The notes: a model not told the origin generated them from the sequence alone. DNA of 64,000 bases from an uncultured Methanobacteriaceae archaeon (GCA_902782945.1 CACZOU010000026.1:1-64000), one strand, 5' to 3'; numbered from the stretch's first letter, positions 38,025 through 48,844 are shown. Numbers and translations are program-made.

Positions 38025-39077
38025 TTATAAATATAATTTAGAAATTAACTGAGCATTTAATATTGAAGCTCCTGCTGCACCACGTATAGTGTTATGTCCT
38101 ACTAGTGTATACTTGAAACTGTTATCGAATACATCTTCACGTACACGACCAACAGAAACACTCATACCATGACCAGCATCCCTGTCCATACGAGGCTGTG
38201 GTCTATCCTCCTCTTTTCTTACAATAACCGGTTGTTCTGGAGCAAAGGATAATTTTTCTTTCTGCGGTAATCCTCTGAATTCAGACATTGTTTTTTCTAT
38301 ATCCTCAACAGTAACATCATCTTCCTCAAATTCTATTGCAACAGATTCTGTATGACCGTCTACAACAGCTACTCTATTACATGATGCACTGAGTGGGAAA
38401 TCTGCTTTTTCAACTAATCCACCATTTACTTTACCTAGTAAATGTAATGTTTCAGACTGCATCTTTTCCTCTTCACTGCCAATGTATGGTATAATATTAT
38501 CAAGTATACCCATTGATGGAACACCATTATATCCTGCACCACTAATTGCCTGCATTGTAGTAACAGTTACTCTTCTGAATGTATATTTATCAAATAATGG
38601 TTTAAGAGTTAATGTTAATGCTATTGTTGAACAGTTAGGATTTGTTACTATACATCCATCCCATCCATTAATATCTTTCTGTAATTCCATCATTTCAAGA
38701 TGTTCAGGGTTAACCTCTGGAATTACAAGAGGAATATTTTCTTTCATACGATTAACACTAGCATTTGATGCTACAATGAATTTTTCTGCAAATGCAGCTT
38801 CTACTGGTCCAGCAAGCTGTGCTGGTAATGAAGCAAATACAAAGTCTACATCATCACTAACTTCATTAGGATCAGTGTTTACTATTCTCATATCCCTTAC
38901 TTCTTCAGGTATAGGTGTTGTCTGATGCCATGTTACTGCATCTTCATATCTTTTACCTGCAGACCTTTCTGAAGCTGCTACATTTACAATATTAAAGTCA
39001 GGTATATTGGAGAGTAATTGTATAAATCTCTGTCCTACCATTCCAGTAGCACCAAGTACACATACATTTTTTACCAT
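38025..39077 (-). CDS. asd: Aspartate-semialdehyde dehydrogenase
   Basis: This 350-residue enzyme reduces aspartyl phosphate to aspartate semialdehyde with NADPH, the branch point for lysine, threonine, methionine and, in methanogens, the aromatic amino acids. The NADP-binding loop is [13 protein letters not shown], the catalytic Cys lies in [14 protein letters not shown], and the conserved [12 protein letters not shown] follows. Start 39077 is chosen over 39086 because GGAATGA lies just upstream. It is the last gene of the lysC-dapA-dapB-asd block, 33 bases after dapB. Confidence 0.95.
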   Translation of the reverse strand: MVKNVCVLGATGMVGQRFIQLLSNIPDFNIVNVAASERSAGKRYEDAVTWHQTTPIPEEVRDMRIVNTDPNEVSDDVDFVFASLPAQLAGPVEAAFAEKFIVASNASVNRMKENIPLVIPEVNPEHLEMMELQKDINGWDGCIVTNPNCSTIALTLTLKPLFDKYTFRRVTVTTMQAISGAGYNGVPSMGILDNIIPYIGSEEEKMQSETLHLLGKVNGGLVEKADFPLSASCNRVAVVDGHTESVAIEFEEDDVTVEDIEKTMSEFRGLPQKEKLSFAPEQPVIVRKEEDRPQPRMDRDAGHGMSVSVGRVREDVFDNSFKYTLVGHNTIRGAAGASILNAQLISKLYL

Positions 39078-39110
39078 TTTAATCATTCCATAATTCCATT
39101 AGTACTTTAT

Positions 39111-39932
39111 TTATAATCCAAGTACATCAAACATGTCTGCAATATTTTTATCTTGTTTAGTATTTTGATAGTTAATTGCTCTTATCACACCATTTGCAAA
39201 TGCTTGTCTTGATGATGCTCTGTGAACTACTTCTATTCTTTCACCATCACCTGCAAACATTACAGTATGATCTCCAACAATGTCTCCACCACGTACAGCA
39301 TGAATTCCTATTTCATCTTTAGGACGTTTACCAACCATACCTTCTCTTCCATAACAAGCATTTTCTTTAAGATTTAAGTCAAGGTTTTCAGCTATAATTT
39401 CTGCTGCTCTTTTAGCTGTTCCTGATGGTGCGTCTTGTTTGTTATGATGGTGAGCTTCTATTATTTCTACATCATAGTCATTACCTAGTATTTTTGCTAC
39501 TTGTCCTACGATTTCAAAGAATACGTTTACACCGGTAGCCATGTTAGGAGATATTACTGCTTTTACATCATTGTCTTTTATTGCCTTATGCATAACATCT
39601 AATTGTTCATCTGTTAATCCAGTTGTTCCTACAACAACATTTACTCCACATTCTGCACATGTTTTTACTGTTTCTACTGCTGCTGATGCTATTGTGAAAT
39701 CTACTAATACATCTGGTTTAACTGATTCTAATCCTTCTTTTAGGTTTTGTGAGCCTATTATTTCAACGCCCATAGTTCCTAATCCTAATTGTTCTCCTAA
39801 ATCTTTACCTTCTAAAGGTGTGTTAGGAATTTCTATACCTAATACTACTTCCATATTATCTTGTGCTTGTACTGTTCTAATTATTCTAGAACCCATATTT
39901 CCTGCGCAACCTGTTACTGCTACTTTTATCAT
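39111..39932 (-). CDS. dapB: 4-hydroxy-tetrahydrodipicolinate reductase
   Basis: This 273-residue enzyme reduces the product of DapA on the way to diaminopimelate and lysine. The N-terminal nucleotide-binding loop is VTGCAGNMGSRII, and the active-site segment EAHHHNKQDAPSGTAKR contains the catalytic His and Lys. GIHAVRGGDIVGDHTVMF is the typical substrate-domain strand. GGAGAG precedes the ATG. Placed between dapA (25 bases upstream) and asd on the same strand. Confidence 0.96.
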   Translation of the reverse strand: MIKVAVTGCAGNMGSRIIRTVQAQDNMEVVLGIEIPNTPLEGKDLGEQLGLGTMGVEIIGSQNLKEGLESVKPDVLVDFTIASAAVETVKTCAECGVNVVVGTTGLTDEQLDVMHKAIKDNDVKAVISPNMATGVNVFFEIVGQVAKILGNDYDVEIIEAHHHNKQDAPSGTAKRAAEIIAENLDLNLKENACYGREGMVGKRPKDEIGIHAVRGGDIVGDHTVMFAGDGERIEVVHRASSRQAFANGVIRAINYQNTKQDKNIADMFDVLGL

Positions 39933-39957
39933 GTGATTATCTCTCCAAATTATTATT

Positions 39958-40851
39958 TTATATTAAATTGTGGTTTTTAAGTACTTCTGTTAGTATTTCT
40001 TCATTTTCTTTACAAATTTCATTTATAGGCATTCTTAGTCCACCAACATCATGTCCCATTAGTCTTAATGCTTTTTTAGTTGGTGCTGGACTAGCTTCTA
40101 TAAATAAAACATCCATTAAATCAAATAAATCATTTGATAATTCTCTTGCTTTATCATAATCCCCCTTTAATGCACTGTTTACCATGTCAGACATTTCATC
40201 AGGTAGTATGTTTGCTACTACACTTACTACTCCTCTTGCTCCTTGGGATATCATAGGTAGTGTAAGAGAGTCGTTTCCAGATAGTACTGTGAAATTATCT
40301 GTTAAGTTGTTTTTTGTTAATTGGCTGAATACATTTGCAAGTTTATTAAGGTCAGGGTTTGCTTCTTTTATTGCTACTATATTATCAAGTTTTGCTAAGT
40401 CTATTATTGTATCTACTGCTAAATCTACTCCTGTTCTTGAAGGTACGTTGTATGCTATTATAGGAATGTTGTTTGAATCATTGAGTATTTTGAAGTGGTT
40501 ATATAATCCACTTTGTTGTGGTTTATTATAGTATGGTGTTATTACTAGTGCTGTGTCTGCCCCTGCATCTTCAGCATATTTTACTAAATCCTGTGCTTCT
40601 GATGTTGCATTACTTCCTGCTCCAGCTATGGTTGTGACTTTTCCATTAGCTTCATCAACCATTATATCTATTACTTTTTGATGTTCAGAATGGCTCATTG
40701 TTGCTGATTCACCAGTAGTTCCTGCAGCAACTACTCCAGATACTCCTCCTTCTATGAGAAAATCTATTAAACTTCTGAATTTTTCTTCATCAATATTATT
40801 ATCTGCATCCATAGGTGTTATCATTGCTACGTGTGTTCCATCTAAATTCAT
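39958..40851 (-). CDS. dapA: 4-hydroxy-tetrahydrodipicolinate synthase
   Basis: This 297-residue TIM-barrel enzyme condenses aspartate semialdehyde with pyruvate, the first committed step to lysine. Landmarks are the [14 protein letters not shown] phosphate/pyruvate loop, [11 protein letters not shown] with the catalytic Tyr region, and [11 protein letters not shown] with the Schiff-base Lys. Its ATG overlaps the lysC stop by 4 bases, and AAGGAG lies inside the end of lysC, so the two are translationally coupled. Confidence 0.96.
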   Translation of the reverse strand: MNLDGTHVAMITPMDADNNIDEEKFRSLIDFLIEGGVSGVVAAGTTGESATMSHSEHQKVIDIMVDEANGKVTTIAGAGSNATSEAQDLVKYAEDAGADTALVITPYYNKPQQSGLYNHFKILNDSNNIPIIAYNVPSRTGVDLAVDTIIDLAKLDNIVAIKEANPDLNKLANVFSQLTKNNLTDNFTVLSGNDSLTLPMISQGARGVVSVVANILPDEMSDMVNSALKGDYDKARELSNDLFDLMDVLFIEASPAPTKKALRLMGHDVGGLRMPINEICKENEEILTEVLKNHNLI

Positions 40852-42074
40852 TGTAAATTCTCCTTAATTAGCTTATATGCTTTATCACCATCACTCCAAT
40901 CAACAAATACTATTACTGCTGTTTGGCTAGAGGATAATTCAACTATATTTATATTGTTTTCATGTAACGGTTTTGTTATACTTGTTATTATGCCTGGTGT
41001 ATCAATAAAATCATGACTTACAACAGAAATCATTGCAATCTTTTGACCTAATGATATAGAACTTAATCTATCACCATGTATTATAAGATCATGTAATACT
41101 TCATGTGCCTTACTTGCATCTTTTTCCTTGAAGAATAATGTTATAGAACTTTCGCCAGTTGAAATACCATAGATTCCAATGTTATTTTCATATACTTTCT
41201 CTGTAATATTTGCAATTATTCCCTGTTTATTCATTAAATTTTCGCCTACTACAGCGACCAAGGATAATTTTTCATCTAATTTTGTTATTGTTATAACATC
41301 TTCTTCAGAATAAGTTGGTCCTATAATATCAGTCCCCTGTACTCTCAAATCTCCATATTCAAAACTAATTATTTTTGCTTTTATATTTGGATCCTTGAAT
41401 CTTAATGCATTAGGATGTAATACCTGTGCTCCATAATTTGCTAAATCAATCATTTCTTCTACTGTAATTTTATCTAATTTACGAGCAGTGTTTAGTTTAC
41501 GTGGATCTGTGGACATGACTCCTTTTACATCTGTAACTATTATTACTTCATCAGCATTTAAACAGTGCCCTATTAAAAATGCTGAAACATCACTTCCACC
41601 TCTACCAAGAGTTGTTACACATCCCTCATCATCTCTTCCTAGGAAGCCACATACTACTGGTATAATCCCTTGATTTAATAGTTTCTGAATATGTTCTTCT
41701 ACTCGTTTCTTTGTTTCTTTCCTGTCTATTTTAGCATTTAGATAATTATTATCTGTTATTACAGGCCATTTTTCACTGAATGGGTCAATATATTCTGCTT
41801 TAACACCTAGTGACTCTATTGTAGCAGCCATTATACGTACACTTTGCATTTCTCCCATGGAGAGGATGCCTGCTAATTGTTTTTCAGTGATATTTTCTCC
41901 AATTGATTCATCAACTAATTTTATAGATTCATCAGTAGTTTTATTAATAGCAGAGACCACAACCACTATTTGATTTCCCTGCATGTATTCATTAACAACG
42001 GAATTGGCAGCTTTATGAATCCTTTCTCCTGTACCTACAGATGTACCACCAAATTTCGCCACGATTATTCCCAT
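40848..42074 (-). CDS. lysC: Aspartate kinase
   Basis: This 408-residue enzyme phosphorylates aspartate, opening the aspartate family of amino acids. The kinase domain starts [15 protein letters not shown] and includes [19 protein letters not shown]. Two C-terminal ACT domains (about residues 265-408, e.g. [19 protein letters not shown] and [18 protein letters not shown]) point to feedback control by lysine or threonine. AGGTGA precedes the ATG. First gene of the four-gene block; a 264-base spacer upstream should contain its promoter. Confidence 0.95.
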   Translation of the reverse strand: MGIIVAKFGGTSVGTGERIHKAANSVVNEYMQGNQIVVVVSAINKTTDESIKLVDESIGENITEKQLAGILSMGEMQSVRIMAATIESLGVKAEYIDPFSEKWPVITDNNYLNAKIDRKETKKRVEEHIQKLLNQGIIPVVCGFLGRDDEGCVTTLGRGGSDVSAFLIGHCLNADEVIIVTDVKGVMSTDPRKLNTARKLDKITVEEMIDLANYGAQVLHPNALRFKDPNIKAKIISFEYGDLRVQGTDIIGPTYSEEDVITITKLDEKLSLVAVVGENLMNKQGIIANITEKVYENNIGIYGISTGESSITLFFKEKDASKAHEVLHDLIIHGDRLSSISLGQKIAMISVVSHDFIDTPGIITSITKPLHENNINIVELSSSQTAVIVFVDWSDGDKAYKLIKENLQ

Positions 42075-42338
42075 AAATTCACCTTTTATTCTAATTATTC
42101 TTATAAATAATATTTTTTCTTAATAACAAGTTAACCATAAAGTTATTATTAAATAAATATATGATTTTATACTATTAAAAATTTTTATATATATTTATAA
42201 ATCATTAAAGTAGAATTTCAGGTAATGTGATTAAAAAATAGTGACTATGACTGAGTAATAGTATTAAAAAATAGTCCAATTAAATAGAATATAAAATTTA
42301 TTTAAAAAAAATAGATTAAAAATAAATAATTTAATTAT

Positions 42339-42521
42339 TTATTGTTCTAAAAGGTGAGTTGCATATCCAGCAATTTGATTTCTTAAGTGTTTTGTGGATA
42401 CTGTTGAGTATTCGGCAACTACTTGTTTGTTGTTTTCGAAATCGTTTGTGAATTTATCACCGTGTAATTCTAATAATTCTTTTGCTGTTCTTTTTACGAA
42501 TGTTGTTCTTATGTTTCCCAT
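42339..42521 (-). CDS. rps17e: 30S ribosomal protein S17e
   Basis: This 60-residue archaeal/eukaryotic ribosomal protein (eS17) starts [18 protein letters not shown] and contains [12 protein letters not shown] and the conserved [19 protein letters not shown] 42521 is chosen over 42527 for its 7-nt distance from GGAGG. It follows the chorismate mutase gene on the same strand by 50 bases, so a ribosomal protein appears to be cotranscribed with aromatic amino-acid genes. A run of T on the minus strand after its stop probably ends the transcript. Confidence 0.95.
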   Translation of the reverse strand: MGNIRTTFVKRTAKELLELHGDKFTNDFENNKQVVAEYSTVSTKHLRNQIAGYATHLLEQ

Positions 42522-42571
42522 AATCATGCCTCCATATATTTTGTATAAAAAATTCTTTTTTTAAATTAACG

Positions 42572-42862
42572 TTAATCTAAATATTTTTTCTGCTCTTCTT
42601 TACTCATAGATGCTAGAATGCCAAAGATTTCTATCACACTATCTTTATCAATATCTATACCATCTAACAAATTATTTATCTTATCATGGATAATATTTTC
42701 CCTTGAAGTATCTAATAACTCTTTATTAAGAGCTTTCTTAGATATTGCAATATCATATGCCAGAGATGTACGTTTAACAATTAAATTTATTATTTGTTCA
42801 TCTAGCACGTCTATTTTATCCCGGGATTCTTTTAATAAATTTTCTGCTTCTTCTTTATTCAT
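42572..42862 (-). CDS. Chorismate mutase, AroQ type
   Basis: This 96-residue all-helical enzyme rearranges chorismate to prephenate for phenylalanine and tyrosine synthesis. ESRDKIDVLDEQIINLIVKR in the first helix is the family signature with the substrate-binding Arg. RTSLAYDIAISKKALNKELL follows, and the C-terminal helix ends KYLD. Stand-alone AroQ domains of about 90-100 residues are usual in archaea. Its start lies 4 bases after the shikimate kinase stop. Confidence 0.9.
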   Translation of the reverse strand: MNKEEAENLLKESRDKIDVLDEQIINLIVKRTSLAYDIAISKKALNKELLDTSRENIIHDKINNLLDGIDIDKDSVIEIFGILASMSKEEQKKYLD

Positions 42863-42866
42863 ATTA

Positions 42867-43790
42867 TCACAAGTTATCTAATACTACAGATCCCACATTA
42901 TCAGGCTCAGTTTCTACTAATCTTCCAGGATACTTTGAAAGTGCACTTTTTATTTCATCAATATCCGTTGAATCATCTACTAATATAGAATATGCAGAAC
43001 CTGTTCCAGATAATCCTGCAGCCTTTGCTCCTGCTTTAAGTGCATCCATTGAAACTTGAGAATCTACATTCAATGCAACACAAAATAAGAAGCCATTCAG
43101 AGTAAGAGCTTTCTCAATATTCTTTTTCATAGCATATGAAAATGCTATTTCCACAAGTGGTGCTAAGGTTTGCATAGCCTTAACATCAGACTGTGCAGTA
43201 TATAACGATTTGTTCGGTATATATATTAAAACTTTCGAATAGTCAACTAGATAATCATGTAAAATTTCTCTATTATAATTATTAGTAACCTTCCAACCAC
43301 CATAAAATGATGCAGTAGCATCGTCAAAAGAACCAGTTTTAGTAACACCAACCTCTAATGATGCATCAATACCAATATTAAGAAGATCCCACTCAGATAT
43401 ATCAACATCTTCCCTTGTCATACCAGCTTCTTCAAGTAATAATAAAAAAGTAGCATATACAACTGAATTTGAAGCAGCACTACTGCTAGATAAACCAGAA
43501 CCTGGTGGAATATCCGATTTAGTCTCAACTTTTAAACAAATATTTTTTAAATTAAAATCATCATACTTATTTAATTCATCATAAACCATTCTAATACATA
43601 ATTCAACAAGTTCAGAGTCCATATCTGGATCATCAAGACTCTTAAATCTACATTCAATATCTTTATCTGAATCATAATTTAAAACAGTGACATCTGCAGT
43701 AACATATAATTTTATACCAAAAGCAGAACCTTTACCCATACTTATAGCATTGACTACAGTTGCAGATGCTGGTGAACGAACTATAACCAT
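42867..43790 (-). CDS. Shikimate kinase, archaeal GHMP type
   Basis: This 307-residue enzyme phosphorylates shikimate. Archaea use a GHMP-kinase-fold enzyme unrelated to bacterial AroK, and this one shows that fold: N-terminal VRSPASATVVNAISMGKGSA, the ATP loop SDIPPGSGLSSSSAASNSVV, and a C-terminal GLSGTGSAYSILVD. It begins the aromatic genes here and is followed almost without gap by chorismate mutase. GAAGTG precedes the ATG. Length normal. Confidence 0.92.
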   Translation of the reverse strand: MVIVRSPASATVVNAISMGKGSAFGIKLYVTADVTVLNYDSDKDIECRFKSLDDPDMDSELVELCIRMVYDELNKYDDFNLKNICLKVETKSDIPPGSGLSSSSAASNSVVYATFLLLLEEAGMTREDVDISEWDLLNIGIDASLEVGVTKTGSFDDATASFYGGWKVTNNYNREILHDYLVDYSKVLIYIPNKSLYTAQSDVKAMQTLAPLVEIAFSYAMKKNIEKALTLNGFLFCVALNVDSQVSMDALKAGAKAAGLSGTGSAYSILVDDSTDIDEIKSALSKYPGRLVETEPDNVGSVVLDNL

Positions 43791-44043
43791 AAATATACAC
43801 TTCTCTAATTTATATATTATATATCTTCCCCTATATTCATAAATTTAACCATTAACCCCTACATGGAAAATAAAAAAAAATACATAATAATATATAATAC
43901 ATTCTGAATACACTCCTAAAACAAAATAATAGAAAAAAATTTATATATACAAGAAGTATTTATAAAATCATAAGAAAGAAAAAAATAAATAAAAAAAAAT
44001 GACAGACAAAATATTAATTATAATAATTTAAGGAGGACTATCA

Positions 44044-44298
44044 ATGGCAGTAAAATTAGAAGTTTACACATCACAATCATGTCCATACTGCCCAATGGCA
44101 GTAGCAGCTGCAGAAGATGCAGTAAAAGAATTAGGTGACAAAATAGAGTATGAACACCTAGACGTAAATGAACATATGGACAAAGTAAGAGAATACCAGA
44201 TTATGTCTGTACCAACAGTAGTTATAGATGGTGAAGTAGCATTCATTGGTGCACCAGAATCTGATGAACTAATCGAAAAACTAAAAGAAAAAATATAA
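44044..44298 (+). CDS. Small thioredoxin/glutaredoxin-like redox protein
   Basis: This 84-residue protein has a thioredoxin fold reduced to its core. The active site is CPYC (residues 14-17) in TSQSCPYCPMAVAAAEDA, and the cis-proline lies in IMSVPTVVIDGE. It matches the small glutaredoxin-like thioredoxins of Methanothermobacter and Methanocaldococcus, which reduce protein disulfides. A strong AAGGAGG precedes the ATG, and a T-run follows the stop. Transcribed alone and divergently from shikimate kinase. Confidence 0.9.
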   Translation: MAVKLEVYTSQSCPYCPMAVAAAEDAVKELGDKIEYEHLDVNEHMDKVREYQIMSVPTVVIDGEVAFIGAPESDELIEKLKEKI

Positions 44299-44512
44299 AC
44301 CCATACCCTTCTTTTTTTAAACTTTTTTTAATAATTTAAAATTTATCTAAATTTTCATTTTAATCCTCTAATACATCTAAATAATATAATGCTAATTAAT
44401 TCAAATTTTATATGAAATATTTTAGAATAATTAACTCATAATATATTAATTAATAAAAAGAATTAATAAAAATTCAAATACAATATAACCATCCATAAAT
44501 GGGGGAATTAAA

Positions 44513-45616
44513 ATAGAAGCTCATAAAAACTCTGATGAAAAATCAGGAATTACCACTGGAAGTGTTGCAACAGCAGCTAGTGTAGCAGCAATACTCACCA
44601 TAACAGATAAAGCTCCTGAAGTAATTGAAATAACTGCTCCAAATGATGAACTAACAGTTGAAATAGAAGATAACAAATTATTAAGTAAAAATAAAGCTAT
44701 ATCAACCGTTAGAAAACCTACATATAATGATCCTGATGTTACACGTGGAATCCTTATTAAATCAGAGGTGACCTTAACTGATGATGCTGGTAACGTGGAA
44801 ATAACTGCCGGAGAAGGAGTGGGAAAAGTAACTAAATCTGGACTCCAAATACCTGTTGGAGAATATGCTATAAATCCTGTTCCAAGAAAAATGATAAAAG
44901 CAAATGTTAAAAAATATCTTCCAGAAAATAAGGGAGCTATAGTGAAAATTATTATTCCTGAAGGAAAAGAAATAGCACCTAAAACAATGAATAGCCGACT
45001 TGGAATAATAGATGGTATATCTATATTAGGAACAACAGGTATAGCCCGTCCAATGTCTTCAAAAGCATACACAGACTCATTAAAAATACAGATAGATGTT
45101 GCAATAGCTAATAAATATGAAGATTTACTATTTGTACCAGGAAATATTGGAACAAGAATAGCAAATGAGAGATTAGTAATAGATGAGGATGCAATAATAG
45201 AGATGAGTAACTTTGTAGGATACATGTTAGATGAAGCTGATAAAACTGGAAAAATAAAATCTATCACACTTTTTGGCCATGCAGGTAAACTAATAAAAAT
45301 TGCAGCAGGAATATTTAACACAAAACAGAGTGTTGCAGATGCAAGACGAGAGATAATGACAGCATACACTGCACTAATAGGGGCAGATAAGGAAACATTA
45401 CAAGCCGTATATGATTGTATCACCACAGAAGATGTTATAAAAATACTAGACAAGAAAGGCATTACAACAGAAGTATTTGAATTAATTGCAGATAAGATTA
45501 TAGAATTATGTAACTCAAAATATAACATAGAATTCCATGCAATAATAGCTAAAATGGATGGAACAATATTAACACCTTCTAAAATGAAAGATATACCATT
45601 TGAATGGAAGAATTAG
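44513..45616 (+). CDS. cbiD: Cobalt-precorrin-5B C1-methyltransferase; apparent AUA start
   Basis: This 367-residue enzyme methylates C1 of the corrin ring in anaerobic cobalamin synthesis. The N terminus has the family's GITTGSVATAASVAAI, then VTLTDDAGNVEITAGEGVG, SRLGIIDGISILGTTGIARPMS and ITLFGHAGKLIKIAAGIFNT. Coding similarity reaches back to the GITTG motif, 12 codons after ATA 44513, yet no ATG, GTG or TTG lies between an in-frame stop (44486) and that motif. GGGGGA (44501-44506) lies 7 nt before the ATA. Initiation at AUA is therefore the simplest reading. The next gene begins 18 bases later. Confidence 0.9.
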   Translation: MEAHKNSDEKSGITTGSVATAASVAAILTITDKAPEVIEITAPNDELTVEIEDNKLLSKNKAISTVRKPTYNDPDVTRGILIKSEVTLTDDAGNVEITAGEGVGKVTKSGLQIPVGEYAINPVPRKMIKANVKKYLPENKGAIVKIIIPEGKEIAPKTMNSRLGIIDGISILGTTGIARPMSSKAYTDSLKIQIDVAIANKYEDLLFVPGNIGTRIANERLVIDEDAIIEMSNFVGYMLDEADKTGKIKSITLFGHAGKLIKIAAGIFNTKQSVADARREIMTAYTALIGADKETLQAVYDCITTEDVIKILDKKGITTEVFELIADKIIELCNSKYNIEFHAIIAKMDGTILTPSKMKDIPFEWKN

Positions 45617-45634
45617 AATACATTAGGTGCTATT

Positions 45635-46708
45635 ATGAATATATGTATATTAGGTCAATATCCCCCACAGGTTGGTGGAATAGCAACATACACTAAACAA
45701 TTAGAGGATGAATTAAGAAGTAGAGGACATAATGTATATATATTAACTTATGCACAGAATTGTCCAAGAAAAGATAACGTGTTTGAGGCAAATGTTATTA
45801 ATATTCCTCTGCTAAGAGGTATAAGCTTCACAATATCCAGTTATAAGCTTCTAAAAAGAATTGTCAAAGAATATAATATAGATGTAATTCATGCAAATTA
45901 CATAATTCCTCCTGGATTAGTAGCATCATTAATTAAAGATAGTCATGTAAAGATAGTGATAACTGCACATGGATCAGACATAAATATATTATCTACAAAC
46001 ATGATTACAAAACAACTAATAAAACGAACCCTGAAAAGGGCGGATGAAGTATATTTTGTAAGTGAAAAATTAGAGGAAAAAGCATTACAAATTGGAATAC
46101 CTGGATTAAAAGAAAAGTCAAGTATAACACCCAACACTGTGAATACAGAGAAATTCAAACCAATAATCCCTGATAAAAAAACATTAAACAAGAAATATAA
46201 CATGCCAATAGTAATGTTCATAGGAAACCTCGTAGAACAAAAAGGACTAGAATACCTCTTGGAAGCAAAGAAAATATCAGAAACAGAGTACACTCTTCTA
46301 ATCTATGGTGACGGTCCAGAACATGACAAGCTTTCAAATATTATAAGAGAAAATAATATCCAAGACACATACCTAATGGGAAAAACAATGGAACCCGAAA
46401 AGATAATACCCGAATCAGATATAATGGTGTTACCATCAGTATCAGAGGGCGCTAGTATAGTAGCACTTGAAAGTATGTCCTGTGGAAAACCATTAATATC
46501 AACAGATACGGGCAATATAAGAACAACCATAACAAATAATACAAATGGAATAATAGTACCCACAAGAAATCCGACAAAACTATCCCACGCTATAGATAAT
46601 CTTATAGAGGATAAAACTAGAAGAGAGGAAATAGGAAAAAATGCACGTAAACGAATAATAGAAAAATATTCTAAAATGAATATTCCATACATAAATAATA
46701 TAAAATAA
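45635..46708 (+). CDS. Family 4 glycosyltransferase
   Basis: This 357-residue GT-B enzyme transfers a sugar from a nucleotide donor. The acceptor domain starts ICILGQYPPQVGGIATYTKQ with the usual glycine loop. The donor domain includes MFIGNLVEQKGLEYLLEAKK and the E-x7-E retaining motif in PSVSEGASIVALESMSCGKP. No signal or membrane anchor is present, so it acts on the cytoplasmic side, probably in lipid-glycan or surface polysaccharide synthesis. It follows cbiD by 18 bases; no functional link is apparent. Confidence 0.88.
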   Translation: MNICILGQYPPQVGGIATYTKQLEDELRSRGHNVYILTYAQNCPRKDNVFEANVINIPLLRGISFTISSYKLLKRIVKEYNIDVIHANYIIPPGLVASLIKDSHVKIVITAHGSDINILSTNMITKQLIKRTLKRADEVYFVSEKLEEKALQIGIPGLKEKSSITPNTVNTEKFKPIIPDKKTLNKKYNMPIVMFIGNLVEQKGLEYLLEAKKISETEYTLLIYGDGPEHDKLSNIIRENNIQDTYLMGKTMEPEKIIPESDIMVLPSVSEGASIVALESMSCGKPLISTDTGNIRTTITNNTNGIIVPTRNPTKLSHAIDNLIEDKTRREEIGKNARKRIIEKYSKMNIPYINNIK

Positions 46709-46759
46709 ATAACTAAAATTAGAATAAAACTGGAGCTAAACTAAAGTGGAGGTGAACTT

Positions 46760-48844
46760 TTGAATAATATAGATCCTGATATTCAGAAGATAATGAAAGA
46801 GTGTTATCCATATATAGAAGAATATAATCCAGCACAAAAAGCAGTGATAGAATCAGGATATCTAGATAATGATGAGAATTATATTATATCTATTCCAACA
46901 GCAAGTGGAAAGACAGTACTAGGAGTATTAGCAGCGCTTAAAGTATTACTCAAAGGGGGTAAAGTAGTATATGCTGTTCCTTTAATCTCACTACAAAATG
47001 AGAAATACAAGGAATTCAAAGTATTTGAGAAATTTGGATTTAAAGTAGGAAAACATCCGTCAAGAGCAGACATTGCAGTAATGGTCTTTGAATCCTTCGA
47101 TGCATTAACAAGATTTTCAAGAAATGTGTTAAATGAAATAGATCTTCTCATACTAGACGAATTCCATATGATAGGCGATTATTCAAGGGGACCAACAATA
47201 GAATGTGCAATAACAAGAATAAAGGAACATAACCCTGGAATAAGAATAATAGCACTTTCAGCAACACTACAGAACATGGACGAAATGGCACACTGGCTAG
47301 AAGCAGAAGTAGTGACCCATGACTACCGACCAGTACCCTTACATAAGGAAGTACTATGTGCTGAGGAATTCGGAACAAAAGATAAAAACAACATGGTATT
47401 TAAGATACTTAATGATTCACTTAATGAATCCTCACAAATGTTAACATTTGTATCTACTAGAAGATTCACAGAATCATTAGCTCAGAATATGTCCAAGAAA
47501 ATTTCAAAATACATACCTGATGGTAAAAGAGAAATATTCAATAACATAGCTGAGGATATACTGGATGTTCCTCGAAGAAACAATACACAGCCAACGGAAG
47601 TCTGTTACAAACTAGCGGATTGTGTTAAAAATGGTATAGCTTTCCACCATGCAGGATTATTTGATAAACAAAAGGAAATAATAGAAGAAGAATTTGTTAA
47701 TGGTAATCTTCTAATGATAACAGCAACACCTAGTCTTATGTATGGTGTAAACCTTCCATCAAAAAATGTAGTTATACGTGATTATACACGATGGACTGAT
47801 CAAGGACAGACAAATATACCTGTATTTGACTATGAACAGATGTCAGGAAGAGCTGGAAGACCCGGCTTTGATACCGAAGGATACTCCTACCTACTAGCAA
47901 AAACATATGATGAAGCATTCAATCTTGATGAATACTATGTACATGGAGAAATAGAGGTGACAAACTCCAAACTCATAGATAACGAAGATGCAGTACTAAA
48001 ACAAATCATAACACAGGTATCAAGTGGATTTGCAAAAGACATGGATGAGCTTGTAGATTTCTTTAACAAGACATTCTATGGATTCCAGATATCACATACC
48101 TATAACACTATGAGTCTAGGCTTTTCAGATGAATCCATAAAATATGAAATATCTAGTGCACTAGAATATCTTGTACAGAATGGTATTATACGAATTACTC
48201 CGTCAGGACTACAAACAACGCCTCTTGGAACACTGATTTCAAGGAATAATTATGAGGTAAAAACTGCAGTAAAACTTAAAGATTACAGTACAATGATGGG
48301 TGATAACTTTAATCCGGGATCACTTATATATGAAATATCAAAGACACATGACATGCCAAAAATCAACACTAAATTTAGGGCAAACAAGGATAATATCAAG
48401 GAAGTTTTAAGTAAAAATGGAGTATTTATAAGCTTTGTATCTAATAATGAATCAACAGCTGCAAGTCTACTAGAATGGATTAATGAAAGAAAAGAATATG
48501 AAATTGAGAATTACTTAAAGGTCTATGCAGCTTCTACAAGAAGAGCTAGTTATGAAGCATCCAACCTTGTCAAATACTTCTATGATATATGTGATGTCCT
48601 CGGTAATTACAAATTCCTTAATGAGATAGATAAACTAGCATCAAGATTATATTATGGAGTAAAAGAAGAATTAATACCATTAGTTGTTGGTATAAAACGT
48701 TTAGGTCGACAACGTGCACGTACCCTTGTTGATACATATGGAGATAATCTGGGTAATGCTCGTATTAAAGATTTAACACGTATTGATGGTATTGGAGAAA
48801 AAACTGCAGAAAATATTATAAAATTCTATGAAAATAAGGAGTGA
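46760..48844 (+). CDS. Hel308-like superfamily 2 DNA helicase
   Basis: This 694-residue Ski2-type helicase has Walker A in IPTASGKTVLGVLAALKVLL, Walker B DEFHMIGD (most Hel308 proteins have DEIH or DEVH), SAT in LSATLQNMDEMAHWLEAE, TPSLMYGVNLPSKNVVIRD and QMSGRAGRPGFD. A ratchet domain follows, then a C-terminal helix-hairpin-helix end (RIDGIGEKTAENIIKFYE). Hel308 unwinds stalled replication forks 3' to 5'. It starts at TTG 46760 behind GGAGGTGA. The DUF2115 gene follows after 7 bases. Confidence 0.9.
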   Translation: MNNIDPDIQKIMKECYPYIEEYNPAQKAVIESGYLDNDENYIISIPTASGKTVLGVLAALKVLLKGGKVVYAVPLISLQNEKYKEFKVFEKFGFKVGKHPSRADIAVMVFESFDALTRFSRNVLNEIDLLILDEFHMIGDYSRGPTIECAITRIKEHNPGIRIIALSATLQNMDEMAHWLEAEVVTHDYRPVPLHKEVLCAEEFGTKDKNNMVFKILNDSLNESSQMLTFVSTRRFTESLAQNMSKKISKYIPDGKREIFNNIAEDILDVPRRNNTQPTEVCYKLADCVKNGIAFHHAGLFDKQKEIIEEEFVNGNLLMITATPSLMYGVNLPSKNVVIRDYTRWTDQGQTNIPVFDYEQMSGRAGRPGFDTEGYSYLLAKTYDEAFNLDEYYVHGEIEVTNSKLIDNEDAVLKQIITQVSSGFAKDMDELVDFFNKTFYGFQISHTYNTMSLGFSDESIKYEISSALEYLVQNGIIRITPSGLQTTPLGTLISRNNYEVKTAVKLKDYSTMMGDNFNPGSLIYEISKTHDMPKINTKFRANKDNIKEVLSKNGVFISFVSNNESTAASLLEWINERKEYEIENYLKVYAASTRRASYEASNLVKYFYDICDVLGNYKFLNEIDKLASRLYYGVKEELIPLVVGIKRLGRQRARTLVDTYGDNLGNARIKDLTRIDGIGEKTAENIIKFYENKE

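Noticed and set aside
44299-44512. Possible cobalamin-type riboswitch before cbiD
   Set aside because: No conserved box or stable multi-stem structure is visible in the 214-base A/T-rich spacer, and cobalamin riboswitches are not expected in these archaea.
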